The notes under the pieces are model-generated. The model did not search any database and was not told the DNA's origin. It was given only the letters and a program-made list of their open reading frames with translations. Shown here one piece after another: positions 37,437-48,500 of a DNA stretch of 64,000 nt. This DNA comes from Sphingobacteriales bacterium (GTDB lineage Bacteria; Bacteroidota; Bacteroidia; Chitinophagales; UBA2359). Position 1 is the stretch's first letter; each line of letters opens with the position of its first letter. The stretch spans positions 1,628,004 through 1,692,003 of the forward strand of contig JADJJT010000001.1 of the NCBI GenBank assembly GCA_016706405.1. Reading direction: 5' to 3'. The translations under genes and the position numbers were made by a program.

Positions 37437-38176
37437 ATAGCCCTTAAAATTTGTCGCTTGCCAGGTGGGCCGGGTAGTTTTTGGGTATGCCATCCGGCAC
37501 ACTGCAAGGCGCGCCGCACCACCCCTTTAACACAATAGGTAGTAAATACCCCCTGCGGTGCAGTGGCCGTATATAGTGCCTCAAATACATAGGGGTGCCA
37601 AAGTTCAGGTTGGGCATTAGGGTCAAAAGCATCGAAATAAATAAGATTGTAATGGTTTCGGGGCAGGCTTGGCAAAACTTGCTGTAGTGTAGCATGGTGT
37701 TTAAACAGGTTAAAGTGTACACCCGTTTCGGTTGGTATTGTTAAAGTTTGCCATTTATTGCTTGGGCAGCTATGCAGTTGGCTAAAAAAGGTCGGCGCAT
37801 TGGGTACAACCTCTTTGTAAAAATTTGCATAGTTAAGCTGGGCCGTTACATGTAAAGGTAATGGATGAGCTTCTACGGTTTCGTAAAAAATGGTAAGTGG
37901 CGGTTTCTTTTTTAGTGTGTTTTGCTTTTGCTGTTCCAACAGGGCGATAAAGGTTAAAAAAGCATTTAATCCGGTGCCAAAACCCATTTCAAAAATCCGG
38001 ATTACAGGCTGCTCTTTACTCAGAACGAACTGCTCCAAAAAATAACCAAGTCCGCAGTTTATAAAAACGTGCTGCGACTCTTGTATGGCACCATGTATCG
38101 AATGGTAATGTGTTTGGTATTGTTTACTGTAAACCGTATGCGAAGCATCAGCCGAAAGGTGTAAAATATTGCTCAT
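37427..38176 (-). CDS. mnmD: tRNA 5-methylaminomethyl-2-thiouridine methyltransferase MnmD
   Basis: A 249-residue protein matching the methyltransferase half of MnmC. SAM-binding residues are in FEMGFGTGLNAFLTF, and the catalytic region is IYFDAFDPNAQPELW. The C-terminal GVFTTYCVKGVVRRAL and LPGPPGKRQILRA are characteristic. It methylates the nitrogen of wobble uridine-34 side chains. It lacks the FAD oxidase domain of E. coli MnmC, as is usual outside enterics. The gene is convergent with porV. Confidence 0.93.
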   Translation of the reverse strand: MSNILHLSADASHTVYSKQYQTHYHSIHGAIQESQHVFINCGLGYFLEQFVLSKEQPVIRIFEMGFGTGLNAFLTFIALLEQQKQNTLKKKPPLTIFYETVEAHPLPLHVTAQLNYANFYKEVVPNAPTFFSQLHSCPSNKWQTLTIPTETGVHFNLFKHHATLQQVLPSLPRNHYNLIYFDAFDPNAQPELWHPYVFEALYTATAPQGVFTTYCVKGVVRRALQCAGWHTQKLPGPPGKRQILRAIKN

Positions 38177-38286
38177 CGGTAATTTTGCCGTACATTTGCC
38201 CGTTGAAATATTATAAAACAGTTAGAAGCAGGCGAACCTTACAACAAAACTACCCAAAAACAATCAATTATTGACAAATTTATTTT

Positions 38287-38844
38287 ATGCCAAAACAAAA
38301 AGTTGACGAGAGATACGTAGTAAAACAATCGCTTAAAGTGTTTAGAAGCAAAGGATATAACCATACTAGTATGCAAGATATTGCCGATGCTTGCGAATTA
38401 CAAAAGGGCAGTTTGTATCATTATTTTAAAAGTAAAGAGGCATTAATGCACGCAGTAATTGAATATATGCACACTTATTTCACGCGCGAGGCTTTTAAAC
38501 ATGCTTACGATGAAACTTTGGGCAATAAACAAAAATTACAAATTTTGGCCGATATTTGTGAAACGCAATATTTTACCTCCGAAAGCGGTTGCTTATTTGG
38601 CAATTTAGCCCTTGAAACGGCAGGCACAATTCCGGAATTATCGAGTATGGTAAAAGATTTCTTTACCGAGTGGGTAAACGCTCTGCAGCACATATTTTCA
38701 TCTAAATTTGATGCCGCCACCGCACAAACAATGGCACAAGACAGCCTTGCCGAAATTGAAGGCGCTGTTATGATGATGCGTATTTTTAACGACCGCAATT
38801 ATTTGCGCCGCGCCAATGCACGTATTGTTGCAAAGATAGATTAA
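38287..38844 (+). CDS. TetR/AcrR-family transcriptional regulator
   Basis: A 185-residue regulator with the N-terminal helix-turn-helix (TSMQDIADACELQKGSLYHY, FKSKEALMHAV) and a helical ligand-binding part with a cysteine-containing ESGCLFGNLALETAG stretch, as in TetR_C group regulators of the AcrR/ComR type. No target gene is adjacent on the expected divergent side except mnmD. The ligand is unknown. Confidence 0.9.
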   Translation: MPKQKVDERYVVKQSLKVFRSKGYNHTSMQDIADACELQKGSLYHYFKSKEALMHAVIEYMHTYFTREAFKHAYDETLGNKQKLQILADICETQYFTSESGCLFGNLALETAGTIPELSSMVKDFFTEWVNALQHIFSSKFDAATAQTMAQDSLAEIEGAVMMMRIFNDRNYLRRANARIVAKID

Positions 38845-38960
38845 CCTTGTTGTAGTACCCTAACAAAAAAATATCCGGATAAAAACAACTGCCGCACTAG
38901 AAAAAAATGGTTAATTTTGTTGCTAAATTTCTAATACGCAGCGTTAGAGAAAAGAAGCGT

Positions 38961-39403
38961 ATGAAATTCGGTATATCCTTTACCAACAAAGAGATTACGC
39001 CATGGGGCGGAATGGTATTTTTGCAGCAAATGTTGGCAACAAATTGGCTTTGGCGCACAAGTTACAAATTGCAGTGATTTACCGACTCAAAATTCAAATT
39101 GGGGTCATAGTTTAGCGGTGCTATTAGAGGCATTTATAACAAGCGTTTGATGTGGTTATAATCCGAAGGGAAAAGGCAGATTAAGCCATCATCCAATTAT
39201 TGCCTTTGTAAACGAGGTAAAAATGGTAGCCAATTTTTGACTACGGAGCAGCGACAGTAGTTCGGCGAACAATTTTGTAGGTTTTTTGGCCAAAACCTTA
39301 TCTGATTCTGGAGATAAAACCGTAGGACTAATTACGTTTAGGCAGTGGATTTTGTCAAAAATAAGCGTTTGATTTTTCAAACAACTTCGATGAAAAAACC
39401 TAA
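38961..39403 (+). pseudogene. Decayed IS1380-family transposase remnant
   Basis: Three-frame reading gives broken pieces of one transposase. The first, from ATG 38,961, reads KFGISFTNKEITPWGGMVFL and stops at 39,075. In the next frame DLPTQNSNWGHSLAVLLEAF continues to ITSV, then a TGA where the family has Trp, then Cys-Gly. After an internal deletion NPKGKGRLSHHPIIAFVNEV leads to MVANF, another TGA for Trp, and LRSSDSSSANNFVGFLAKTL. These match the N-terminal half of IS1380-type DDE transposases. Stops, frameshifts and the internal deletion show it is dead. Only inverted repeats AAAAACCTAAG (39,394 and, inverted, 39,442) remain near the 3' edge. It lies 178 bp before the giant gene. Confidence 0.82.
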
Positions 39404-39544
39404 GGGCGAAGATAGTTAAAGCGTTGACTACGGAGGCAGTTCTTAGGTTTTTATAAATTGGGTTGGTAAATCTTTTTCCGGATATTTGTCTGCAAGCGTT
39501 GGTTGGTTTGAAAGAGAGGTTTTTAAAATAGTTGTTTTTTTAGC

Positions 39545-39552
39545 TATATTTG
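39545..39552 (+). promoter_or_regulatory. Candidate -7 promoter element of the giant gene
   Basis: TATATTTG, a perfect match to the Bacteroidota TAnnTTTG, 29 bases before the ATG at 39,582. No -33 TTTG at proper spacing was found. Confidence 0.4.
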
Positions 39553-39581
39553 TCAGGTAAACTTTTTAAAACTTTATCTAT

Positions 39582-42554
39582 ATGGGTCGGTTTGGCGAAA
39601 AAAATACAGATACAAAAATTCCTAAAACTTTTTTTAAAAGTAATAGTTTATTGGAAATAAGTAGTAAGGCTTTGGGTGCTACCCTTTTTATTGCCGTTCC
39701 TTATCCCACACTTAATCGCGACTTCAACACTATAAAAGTGATGTGTATTACAAATGAGGTATTGCATAAATTGATTTCTACTTGTAATGACACTGAGGAA
39801 GCAATATCAAGAATATTTTCTTTCCGATTTGAAGGCAATTGTGGCAGCAAACTCATGATTGGCTTTGTTGGAATTTATCCTTACGGTCAAAACCCCAAAG
39901 AGAAAAAGAATGCAGTAGTAAATTCATTTTCCGATTTAATAACAGTTGAAGTGGCCATAGAGAAAAACCTAAAAAGCCTTTTTGGTGAAAGCTTTACAGA
40001 CTTCGAAACAGCACCCGGATTAATAGACGGCGATGCAGTTGGGCAATTTACAGAAGATGGAAGAATTTTATTATCTTCTGACAATTATGTTACTGGAGCG
40101 GAATATCACGAAGCATTTCACAGAGTTTGGCGTAGGTTTTTAACTGATGCACAAAGAGATGAATTAATACAAGAATTTATTGCCGCAAATCCTAAAATAA
40201 AAGAAATATTAGATTATAAACGTTCTCAAGGATATGGTGGGTCGGATGCAAGTTTAATTGAGGAAATATTTGCTGAAGAGTTTCGTATGTTTATGTTAAT
40301 GCCTGAATATTATATTAAACAAAACAGGAGTGAGAAAAATAAATTTGAAAGAAAGAAAATGAACTTATTCCAACGTTTACTAGCGCTTATTAAAGGGTTT
40401 TTAGGAATTAGAGAAACCTATTTTGATGCAGAATATGCAGCTTTAAATGTGCAACTCTCTGATAATATTCTTAACCTATTTCAGGAAATAGGTGCAGGTA
40501 AATTTTCTAATTCTGTGCAAAGTAGCGATATTATTCATGGTGCTGCAAACATGGTTTTTTTAACTGCTTCGGATTATGTAAATAAAAAAGGAGAAATTAC
40601 AGATGCTAATTTTAATTTTAATCTAGATGCTACACAAATTAATCAAGCAATAGCATCTGTTGCTGGTATAGTTGTAAATAAACTTTTACCCTCAATAAAA
40701 TCATCTTTTTATAACAGGGAATCCCTAGAAATTAATAGTGTATTTGAGGAAGCTTTGAAAGAGTTTGTTGCCACAATGTTTTTTGTGAGAACAGATGCCC
40801 TAGAAAAAGCCAAAGTAAATAAAGAATTAACTGCTGAAGAAATAAAAAATAACGCTTTATTTTATTACCGCCCCGAAACGATAAAGGCGACACACCTTTA
40901 TAATTATATGGCTAGCTATATTAATAGTAAAGACAGCAGGGACAAATTTGAAATAGATTTTTTTGAAGAAGTTAAAAAGGAAATTAATGCAATTGTAGGG
41001 CTTAAAGTAACCTTTAAAAATGCTGCTGTAATTACAGAAGACGATAAAATTGAAAATCCCGCTGCAGATGAAGTTATTACAAATGAAGACGAAATTATAG
41101 AAGAAGCTGATGGTGTGGAAAATAGTAATGAAGCAAATTCTAAAATAGCACAAGATAATACTGCAGAGCAAGATAATTATGAAAACCAAAGAAAAAAGAC
41201 AGATTTTACGATTCAAGCAACAATAGACCCTAGAACTACCATAAATCAGAAAATAAAACTTTTACTTTATGGTATATACAATAGTTCTAACCAGCTAAGA
41301 AACATAGACCACAATACAACTGGAATATTTGGGCTATATAACCCAAAAGATTTTAATAGGTTTTTAGCCTCATTATTAGAAGATTTATCATCAACTCCAC
41401 CTGAACTATTTGAAACAAAACTTTCTGCACTTGCCAAACGCAAAAGAAAAAATTATCGTATATTTTTAGAAAATATTAACCAATTCTTTTTCAAAGATGA
41501 AGAAGCAGACGATTCTTTAAAAGCTTTATTTATACAATCTTTTTCTAATTTTAATTATACTTATATGATTACTGCTTTAAACGGCAAAAATATATATCCA
41601 ATAAATGAAAATAAAAACACAACCAGAGAATTAATTAGGACAAAAATTAAAGCAGAATATTTAAAAAAAATAGCTGCTGCCAAAGATAAAAGAAATCTAC
41701 GGACTATATTTGGCATTCGAATATTTGATAGTGCTGACATAACAGATAAAGTTATTGATGGATTAACCGTAACTTCACCCAAAACTAGAGCAAACTTAAT
41801 TGAATTTTTTAATTCCTTAAACCTGTATATACCAGATATGGCGGTATATAATATGGCAGATAAAGGCGTTGTAGAGTTAGCTAAGAGCATTGACGGATTT
41901 ACTGGGCATGTTAAACAAAATATTGGTGATAGTGCTGATTTTGAAAATGCTTTAAAGTTTTTAAATTATATTTTTGCTGTTAAAGATGGCGGTATAAAAC
42001 AAGGCGTAAGCGGTAGAATTAATGATATTGCTGATGTGATTGAACCTATGTATGAACGAATTACAAATGCTGTAAAAGGGCCGGATGGAAAAACTTATTT
42101 TTCTGTATCACAATATACATATCAAACTTTAATTGTGTCAAAATTAAAAGCTTTTGATTTTTATAACGATGTCGAGCTAAACGAAATTATAGATAATGAT
42201 ATTACAAAAGAAAAATTACTGTTTCAAGTACAATTAAGGGGAAAAAATACCAAAAATCCTGAAGAAGTTAACCAAGTTGAAGTAGAAATAATAGAAGAAT
42301 TAAAGGGTTTACTAGAGCATTTTAGGGAATACAGAGACGATACACTTTACCCTAAAAGTTCAGAAGCCAAAGATCAGTTTAGAATTGGTAAAAAACTATA
42401 TTTATTATACTTATATTCACCAGAATTATTACACAGTAAAACTAAGTTCTCAAGCTATTTTAGAAAAATTCTGTTTGAAGAACCATTTACTTTTAGCGTG
42501 TTAAACCATTTAAAAATATGGAAAATGGGACAAGTATTGAAACAGCCAAACTAA
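39582..42554 (+). CDS. Giant crAss-like phage-type protein, N-terminal part with zincin-like domain
   Basis: A 990-residue ORF, AT-rich compared with its neighbours. Residues about 120-240 form a zincin-like domain: H176-E-A-F-H180 in GAEYHEAFHRVWRRF, and acidic residues E227-E233 in LIEEIFAEEFRMFM as a possible third metal ligand. Preceding LIDGDAVGQFTEDGRILLSS resembles the same domain in giant proteins of crAss-like phages. An acidic, low-complexity stretch spans about 490-540, then a helical section (TIDPRTTINQKIKLLLYGI). There is no signal peptide. The frame overlaps the next ORF by 37 bases, and the final codons follow a slippery heptamer. Together they probably encode one protein of about 3,470 residues. 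Family assignment is from recalled patterns, not a search. Confidence 0.75.
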   Translation: MGRFGEKNTDTKIPKTFFKSNSLLEISSKALGATLFIAVPYPTLNRDFNTIKVMCITNEVLHKLISTCNDTEEAISRIFSFRFEGNCGSKLMIGFVGIYPYGQNPKEKKNAVVNSFSDLITVEVAIEKNLKSLFGESFTDFETAPGLIDGDAVGQFTEDGRILLSSDNYVTGAEYHEAFHRVWRRFLTDAQRDELIQEFIAANPKIKEILDYKRSQGYGGSDASLIEEIFAEEFRMFMLMPEYYIKQNRSEKNKFERKKMNLFQRLLALIKGFLGIRETYFDAEYAALNVQLSDNILNLFQEIGAGKFSNSVQSSDIIHGAANMVFLTASDYVNKKGEITDANFNFNLDATQINQAIASVAGIVVNKLLPSIKSSFYNRESLEINSVFEEALKEFVATMFFVRTDALEKAKVNKELTAEEIKNNALFYYRPETIKATHLYNYMASYINSKDSRDKFEIDFFEEVKKEINAIVGLKVTFKNAAVITEDDKIENPAADEVITNEDEIIEEADGVENSNEANSKIAQDNTAEQDNYENQRKKTDFTIQATIDPRTTINQKIKLLLYGIYNSSNQLRNIDHNTTGIFGLYNPKDFNRFLASLLEDLSSTPPELFETKLSALAKRKRKNYRIFLENINQFFFKDEEADDSLKALFIQSFSNFNYTYMITALNGKNIYPINENKNTTRELIRTKIKAEYLKKIAAAKDKRNLRTIFGIRIFDSADITDKVIDGLTVTSPKTRANLIEFFNSLNLYIPDMAVYNMADKGVVELAKSIDGFTGHVKQNIGDSADFENALKFLNYIFAVKDGGIKQGVSGRINDIADVIEPMYERITNAVKGPDGKTYFSVSQYTYQTLIVSKLKAFDFYNDVELNEIIDNDITKEKLLFQVQLRGKNTKNPEEVNQVEVEIIEELKGLLEHFREYRDDTLYPKSSEAKDQFRIGKKLYLLYLYSPELLHSKTKFSSYFRKILFEEPFTFSVLNHLKIWKMGQVLKQPN
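42509..42515 (+). other. Candidate -1 ribosomal frameshift site (U UUA AAA)
   Basis: The heptamer TTTAAAA stands in the zero frame of the first giant ORF as T TTA AAA. A -1 slip makes the next codons AAT ATG GAA, joining directly to the second giant ORF. A weak stem (42,528-42,534 with 42,569-42,575, one G-U pair) lies 12 bases downstream. It could also be a frame-breaking indel in the A-run or simple gene overlap with reinitiation. Confidence 0.5.
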
Positions 42555-45500
42555 ACAACACAGAAGCGCTTGTTCAAACAATGGTAAATGAATTAGCCGG
42601 AGTTCATAGAGTAGTGCAACACGCTGATAGAAGTACTACCTACATAATTAAAACCAAGCACAAAACTGACTTAGGAGGTTACAACACTAATATTTTCGAG
42701 TATGCATATTCTAAAAGATTAGCTAATAAAATTATAAAAATAATAGATGGAATAGAATCTTATAGTGCTCCAAAAGGTATGACTGCAATAGGAAAATTTA
42801 TTGCGGCTATTTTGCCAATTATGCAACAAGAATTTAAAACCAATGCTTTAACGAGCAGAACACATGTGCAGGGGGCAGGAGTTAACGGATATGAAAAAGA
42901 TGGTTCTGTAAATCAAGAAAGTGTTTTTGATGATTTTATAGCTAATGAACCATTTGGAATGTTTCAAGGCGGAATTAAAGCTACAATAGCAAATCTAGAT
43001 TTACAAAATGTTGTTACAGCAGCTTCTAAAAGTGTGGAAAAGACAATATATGACAAAGTTGTAAATTTAATGGCTGCAAATATAACCGACAAAATAAGAC
43101 AGTTTAAAGATGTTTTATTAAAATATGGAGTTATTGATGAGGTGAGAAATATTGAAGGAGAATTTGCTCATTTTGCAACGGCAATAAAATCTGAATTTTT
43201 TGAAAATCACCATGAAAGCAACAAAATAGAGTATGAAATTATTGAAAATGTTTGGTTGAATAAAGCTATGGGGCACATAGAAGAAATGCTTTTATTTTTT
43301 GGTGATCCTAGAGTTTATATGGATGCTGTAAACGCATTTAAGCGCTTTAATCTACAATCATCTACTGGTAAAGTAGATGTGACTTTAATGACAAGTTCTG
43401 AAGATTTACATATAACAGCGGCTGAAATTATTGGAAATGAGGGTTTAAGAGACAAGATTAATTACGGAAATAAAACTCCAGCTAAATATGATGGTTCAGC
43501 AAGAGAGATTATTGGAACAGAAGAAAAAAGAAGAAGTTCAAGTGTTGATTTTGTAAGGAAAACTATTGAAAAACACCGAAAAAATATATTAGAAAGAGCA
43601 AATGAAGCTAAGTTATTTGAATATCGGGAAGCCCAAATTAAACATTATGTAAATAATAAGCTAAATGAGGAATTAAAAAATTTAGCTGCAGAATATAGTA
43701 AAACTAAGGAGTTCAAAACAATCTTAAAAAATGCATTAAGTATAATCAAGCTTGAAGATTTACACATACACGGAAATCATGTTAGGGCAGAATTACTTAA
43801 AAAATTTAAGGCATCAAAAGAGGATGAATTAATTAAAAAATTTAAAGATAGTTTTAAATTTGAAAGAGACGCTGATGGAAGTATAGTAAGCATAGTAAAA
43901 ACAGTAAATGGAGAGGAAGTTGATAGAAGATCTTTGAAATGGTCAAAGGATACTATACAAACAAAAGCAAAGAAATATGCGACTGAACAAGCAACTCATT
44001 TTGAAAACATGGTTATTGACGATGGTCAAAGTTGGTTAAACATTTATTCTTATGCAACATTTAAAGATAATCAAGGTGCATGGGAACCCGGACATCAATT
44101 AACACTTGAGTTTGAATTATTTGTTTATGCGGATGCTATTAGAGCAATAGATGGAGAAAAAGCCAATTATACTTCTATGGAAATTCTTGCAACAAATTTT
44201 ATAAAAATAAAAGAATTAAAAAAAATTGTTAATAGAGAAAGTGTTTTCATAACCACAGATGAATTATTAGCAAAACTTGAGCCATTTACACCAGAAAAAA
44301 GTAAATATATCGGTAATAGCTATGAAAATAGAGATGAATGGATGGTTGCAGCAATAGACACAAGAGAAGCAGTCATATCAGTAAGAAAACATGCTTATGA
44401 TGTTTTAATGCCTTCAATATTAAGGGGGGGTACTCCAGCAACAAGAAGCAAACAATTTGATAAGATGCGGTTTATGATTGATCATGGTATTGACTTTTAC
44501 CATACTGTAAGTGGTGCAAAGTCTGGTGTCAGGAAAACTCATAAATGGTATGAAGAAGTTGAAGAAAATATTATGGATATTACAACTGGGGAAATTGAAA
44601 CAATAAAATATCTTGGTAATTTTAATTCAGCAGGATTGTTAATTAAAGATGAAAGTGGAAATGCAACTGATACTTTTGATATAAGTTATGAAAGTTATTT
44701 AGATTGGCAATATGTCCAAGAGCAGTTGGAAATAGACAGCAGGGAGAAAACTGAAATTATTGACAGCGTTCAGAAAAGGAAAAATATACTTGGCGATTTA
44801 GAAGTTAATGGTGTTCCAATTGATTTCTATTTATCTGAAGAAGAAGAAGAAAAGAATGGAAATCTATTTGATATCTGGAATAGTTTAGAAGAAGAGGAAA
44901 AATTATTGAGAAGTTCTTTATATGCTTCCAAAGAACAATTTTTAGAGCATACAAATGCACTTATGGCAATATTAATAAGGGATTTAAAATTATTACTTGG
45001 TTATGCTGAAACATCAGATGGTAAATTTAAACTTGCAAATATGCAAGATATGATTGATGTAATAAAAGAAAAAGCAATTAATAAATCTTCTGCAGATAAC
45101 ATAATAAGTTCTATTGAAAACTTAATTGATACAGGGGCTATTGAGGCGTTGCCCAATAGATATGCAATTGAGCCAGTATTATTAAGTATAATTTCTAATG
45201 TATTAATTAAAATTAAGCGCCCCGGAAATGCTGCAGTACAAGTAGCCTCATTAGGTTTAGAAGCAATTAATACACCACTTGAATTGCATGAGTCTGGCAA
45301 ATATTTAGCTAATACATCAAATGCCTTTTATGCTGACACAGAGGAAAAAAATCCTAATATTCGTCCATCCCAAGTTAGAATGTCTGTACCATTAAAATGG
45401 CGTAAAAAGTTTATTGACTTTGCCAATAAAATGGAAGAAAATAAAAATGCAAACCACACTCTCTTAACGGCAATAGATTTTGTTAATAATTATATAGCTG

Positions 45501-48500
45501 AAAAATTAGCCAAAGGCGAGGATGCTATAATGCTTATAGGACTTCGTATTCCAAACCAACAATTATCTTCTAACAATGTATTTTCTGTTATTAAATTTTA
45601 TCCTCCAACAAAAGCAAATTATATATATGTCAATTCTGAAGTAGTTGCTAAAGAAGGTTCCGGATTTAGTATTGATAAACAGCAGTTATACTTTGACACT
45701 GAATTATTAGAACAGGAAAATATTCTTGAAAACGATTATGAACAATGGAAACAAGAAAATAAAAACAGAGTAGATAGAGTTGAGCAAATAAAAAAATCAT
45801 CTGATGAATTAGACATTTTTAAGAAGATAAAACCTTTTAGCAAACATGCGTATAATAATTTAATGGAGTTAAAAGAAATTCCATCACGCACATTAAAAAG
45901 AAAAGGAAAGAAAAAAACTGTAATTTCTGGTGTCCCATTAGAAACCGAAGTTAAAAATCTACAAATTTTATATAAAGATAAATCTTCAGTACTTTTAAAG
46001 TCATTTTCCAAACCTTTGAAGTCAATAGCAAAATTAATTGATAACCCATCAATAAACGATGCAATACGAAATTTATTAAGATCTACTTCAAAAAATGGTG
46101 AAGCTAAAAAAATAACAAAGATAATTAAACAATACCAAGATGTTATTACCTTATTGTTAAATGCTAAAAAAGAATTAGGAAATACTCAAGAAAATGAAGT
46201 TATTTTAGACAACTATAATAAACTTCATAATATGTTAAAGGCTAATATTTATGCACTTGAAAATTTACTTGTAACTACTTTAATAGAAAATCAAGAAATG
46301 ATTAATTTTTTAACTGCTGAACAAGCTGAAGAAATGGATGAAATTGAACAGGAACAAGGCGAAACATTACACAATTTATACACAAAAATTACGCAAGAAA
46401 ATGCAGAAATAGAAGCAAAAAATGAACAAGCATTAGAAGAAAGAGAAGATCAATTTAGAAAATTATATGCAACAGAAAAGAGAGCATTGCAACTTGAAAA
46501 CATTAGCCAAGCATATCATTTGCACAAACTTTTTGAAGCAGAAAAAAATTTAATCTTAAACAAAGCTAATGCCGGACAATTATTATCCGCTATATCAATT
46601 GATACTACTAACGAAGTGTATAATAAATTGAAAGTATTTAAAGCAGATGTACAACAACGCAATAAATTATTGTCAAGAATAATTAATCCAGTAGAAAATG
46701 TATTAAATAATGAAATAATGAATCACGCTAAGTTCAATGTTGGCATTGTAGCCGTTAATCAATCATTACAAAGAATACTATCACAATTAAATATACCGCT
46801 TAGGGATGCTTATGCTGGAAATAGTTATAGAGATTTTGAACAAAGAAATCTTTCTACTTATGTATTTATAGGTGATATTGGTGATTCATTATCAACAGCC
46901 AGCTTAGTAGATGAAGATGGAAATCTTATATCTGTTGTAAATTCTGAACTTGTAAGTTTGCAAGTAGATAATGTTAAAACCCTTAAATCTACTCTTTTAA
47001 ATTTAAAAACCGAAACAATGACAATAGCTCAATATTTAATAGCAAGAGGAGTTGGATATGAAGCTGTATTGGATTTCTTAACATCTCCAATTTTAGATGA
47101 ATTTTTAGTTGCAAGAGCCGCAAATGAATCAATGGTTAGTAAAGGGCAAGTTAATGATAAAGGTAAATTCCTAAACTTAAAAAACAAAGATTTTCTAGCA
47201 AAATTTTTACAAGATAGAAATTTAAAAATAGCGGAAAATAGTCCTACATTAGAATTTTTAAACACTGAATCTAATACTATTAAGTATGATAGTATATTCA
47301 ATTCAGAAGGAGAAAAAAAGCTTAAAAAAATTGAAGCTCTTAAAAAGCATATAGAAGGAAAGAATAATCCTGAAGCAGAAAAAACAGAATCAGAAAAAAC
47401 AGAATCAGATTATTTTAAAATTTTATATTTTCTTGATTTAGAAATTATTAGTGCTGCGTACAGTGTGTTGGGAAAAGCAGCAATGCCAGACAAACAAGAA
47501 CCAAAAAACTTTGTTGAGGTTCAAGAAATACAAAATGCAATAAAAAGAATCGATGCTGGTAATCATTTAATAAGTAAAGAAGATTTTGACAGAATAAAAA
47601 ATGAAAGCTCTCAATCTATGTTTTATAAATCGCAAAGAGAGTATGAAAATATGTTTGAAGATTTAAGAATAGCTCCAAGATTTGCCCCATTTATAGATTA
47701 CATGACAAAACTCTATGGAAAACTTGCAAAAGCATCTAAGATTAGTTTCAAACAAAAATTAATTAATGATTTAATAGTCTTTTCAGCATTTTTTGATATG
47801 GCCGTCAAAAAAGCAATTTTAGAAAATTTACATGAACGTATGATTAATACAGGAATGGCAGCTACAGATGTAGATACCAAAATAAGAATTTTAGAAGATG
47901 AGCTAGGAGAAGTTAATTCTGCAATTTATAATTTTTCATTTGAAGAAATATTAAATCAATTTTCTTTGTCTATAGATAATAATAATGAAATGGCAAAAGG
48001 GCTTGGAATATTAAATAGTGTGTTACAACTAAAAAATAATGGTGAAGTTGAAATGGATATTTTCGCTCTAGGAAATAATACTACATTTAATATTAATAAT
48101 TTATCGTTAATTGGAAAAGCAAACACTGGCAGTTCTAATAGTCAACTCATAAATGGGTTAGAACGAGTGTATAAAAACTATTTAAAATCTAGGCGGCGAA
48201 TACTGTTAAATCCTGAACAATCATTGATAAAAAAATCTATTAATGATAGTAACTATTTGAATTATTTAACAGAGAAATATAGAAATAATCCTATGGTTAC
48301 TGTGGAAACTTTAAAAACATTTCAAAGAACAGAAGAATTCTTACAAAAGTTACTTGCACTTAGTGTATATCAAACTGGTATTTCTAGTTCAATATATAAT
48401 TTAATTAGGGTATTACCTTCTGATTTGTCTGCACCATTGGTTGAAAGAGGGACAACATTTTTAAAAAACTACCTTAGCAATTCATTAGACCCGATTTATG

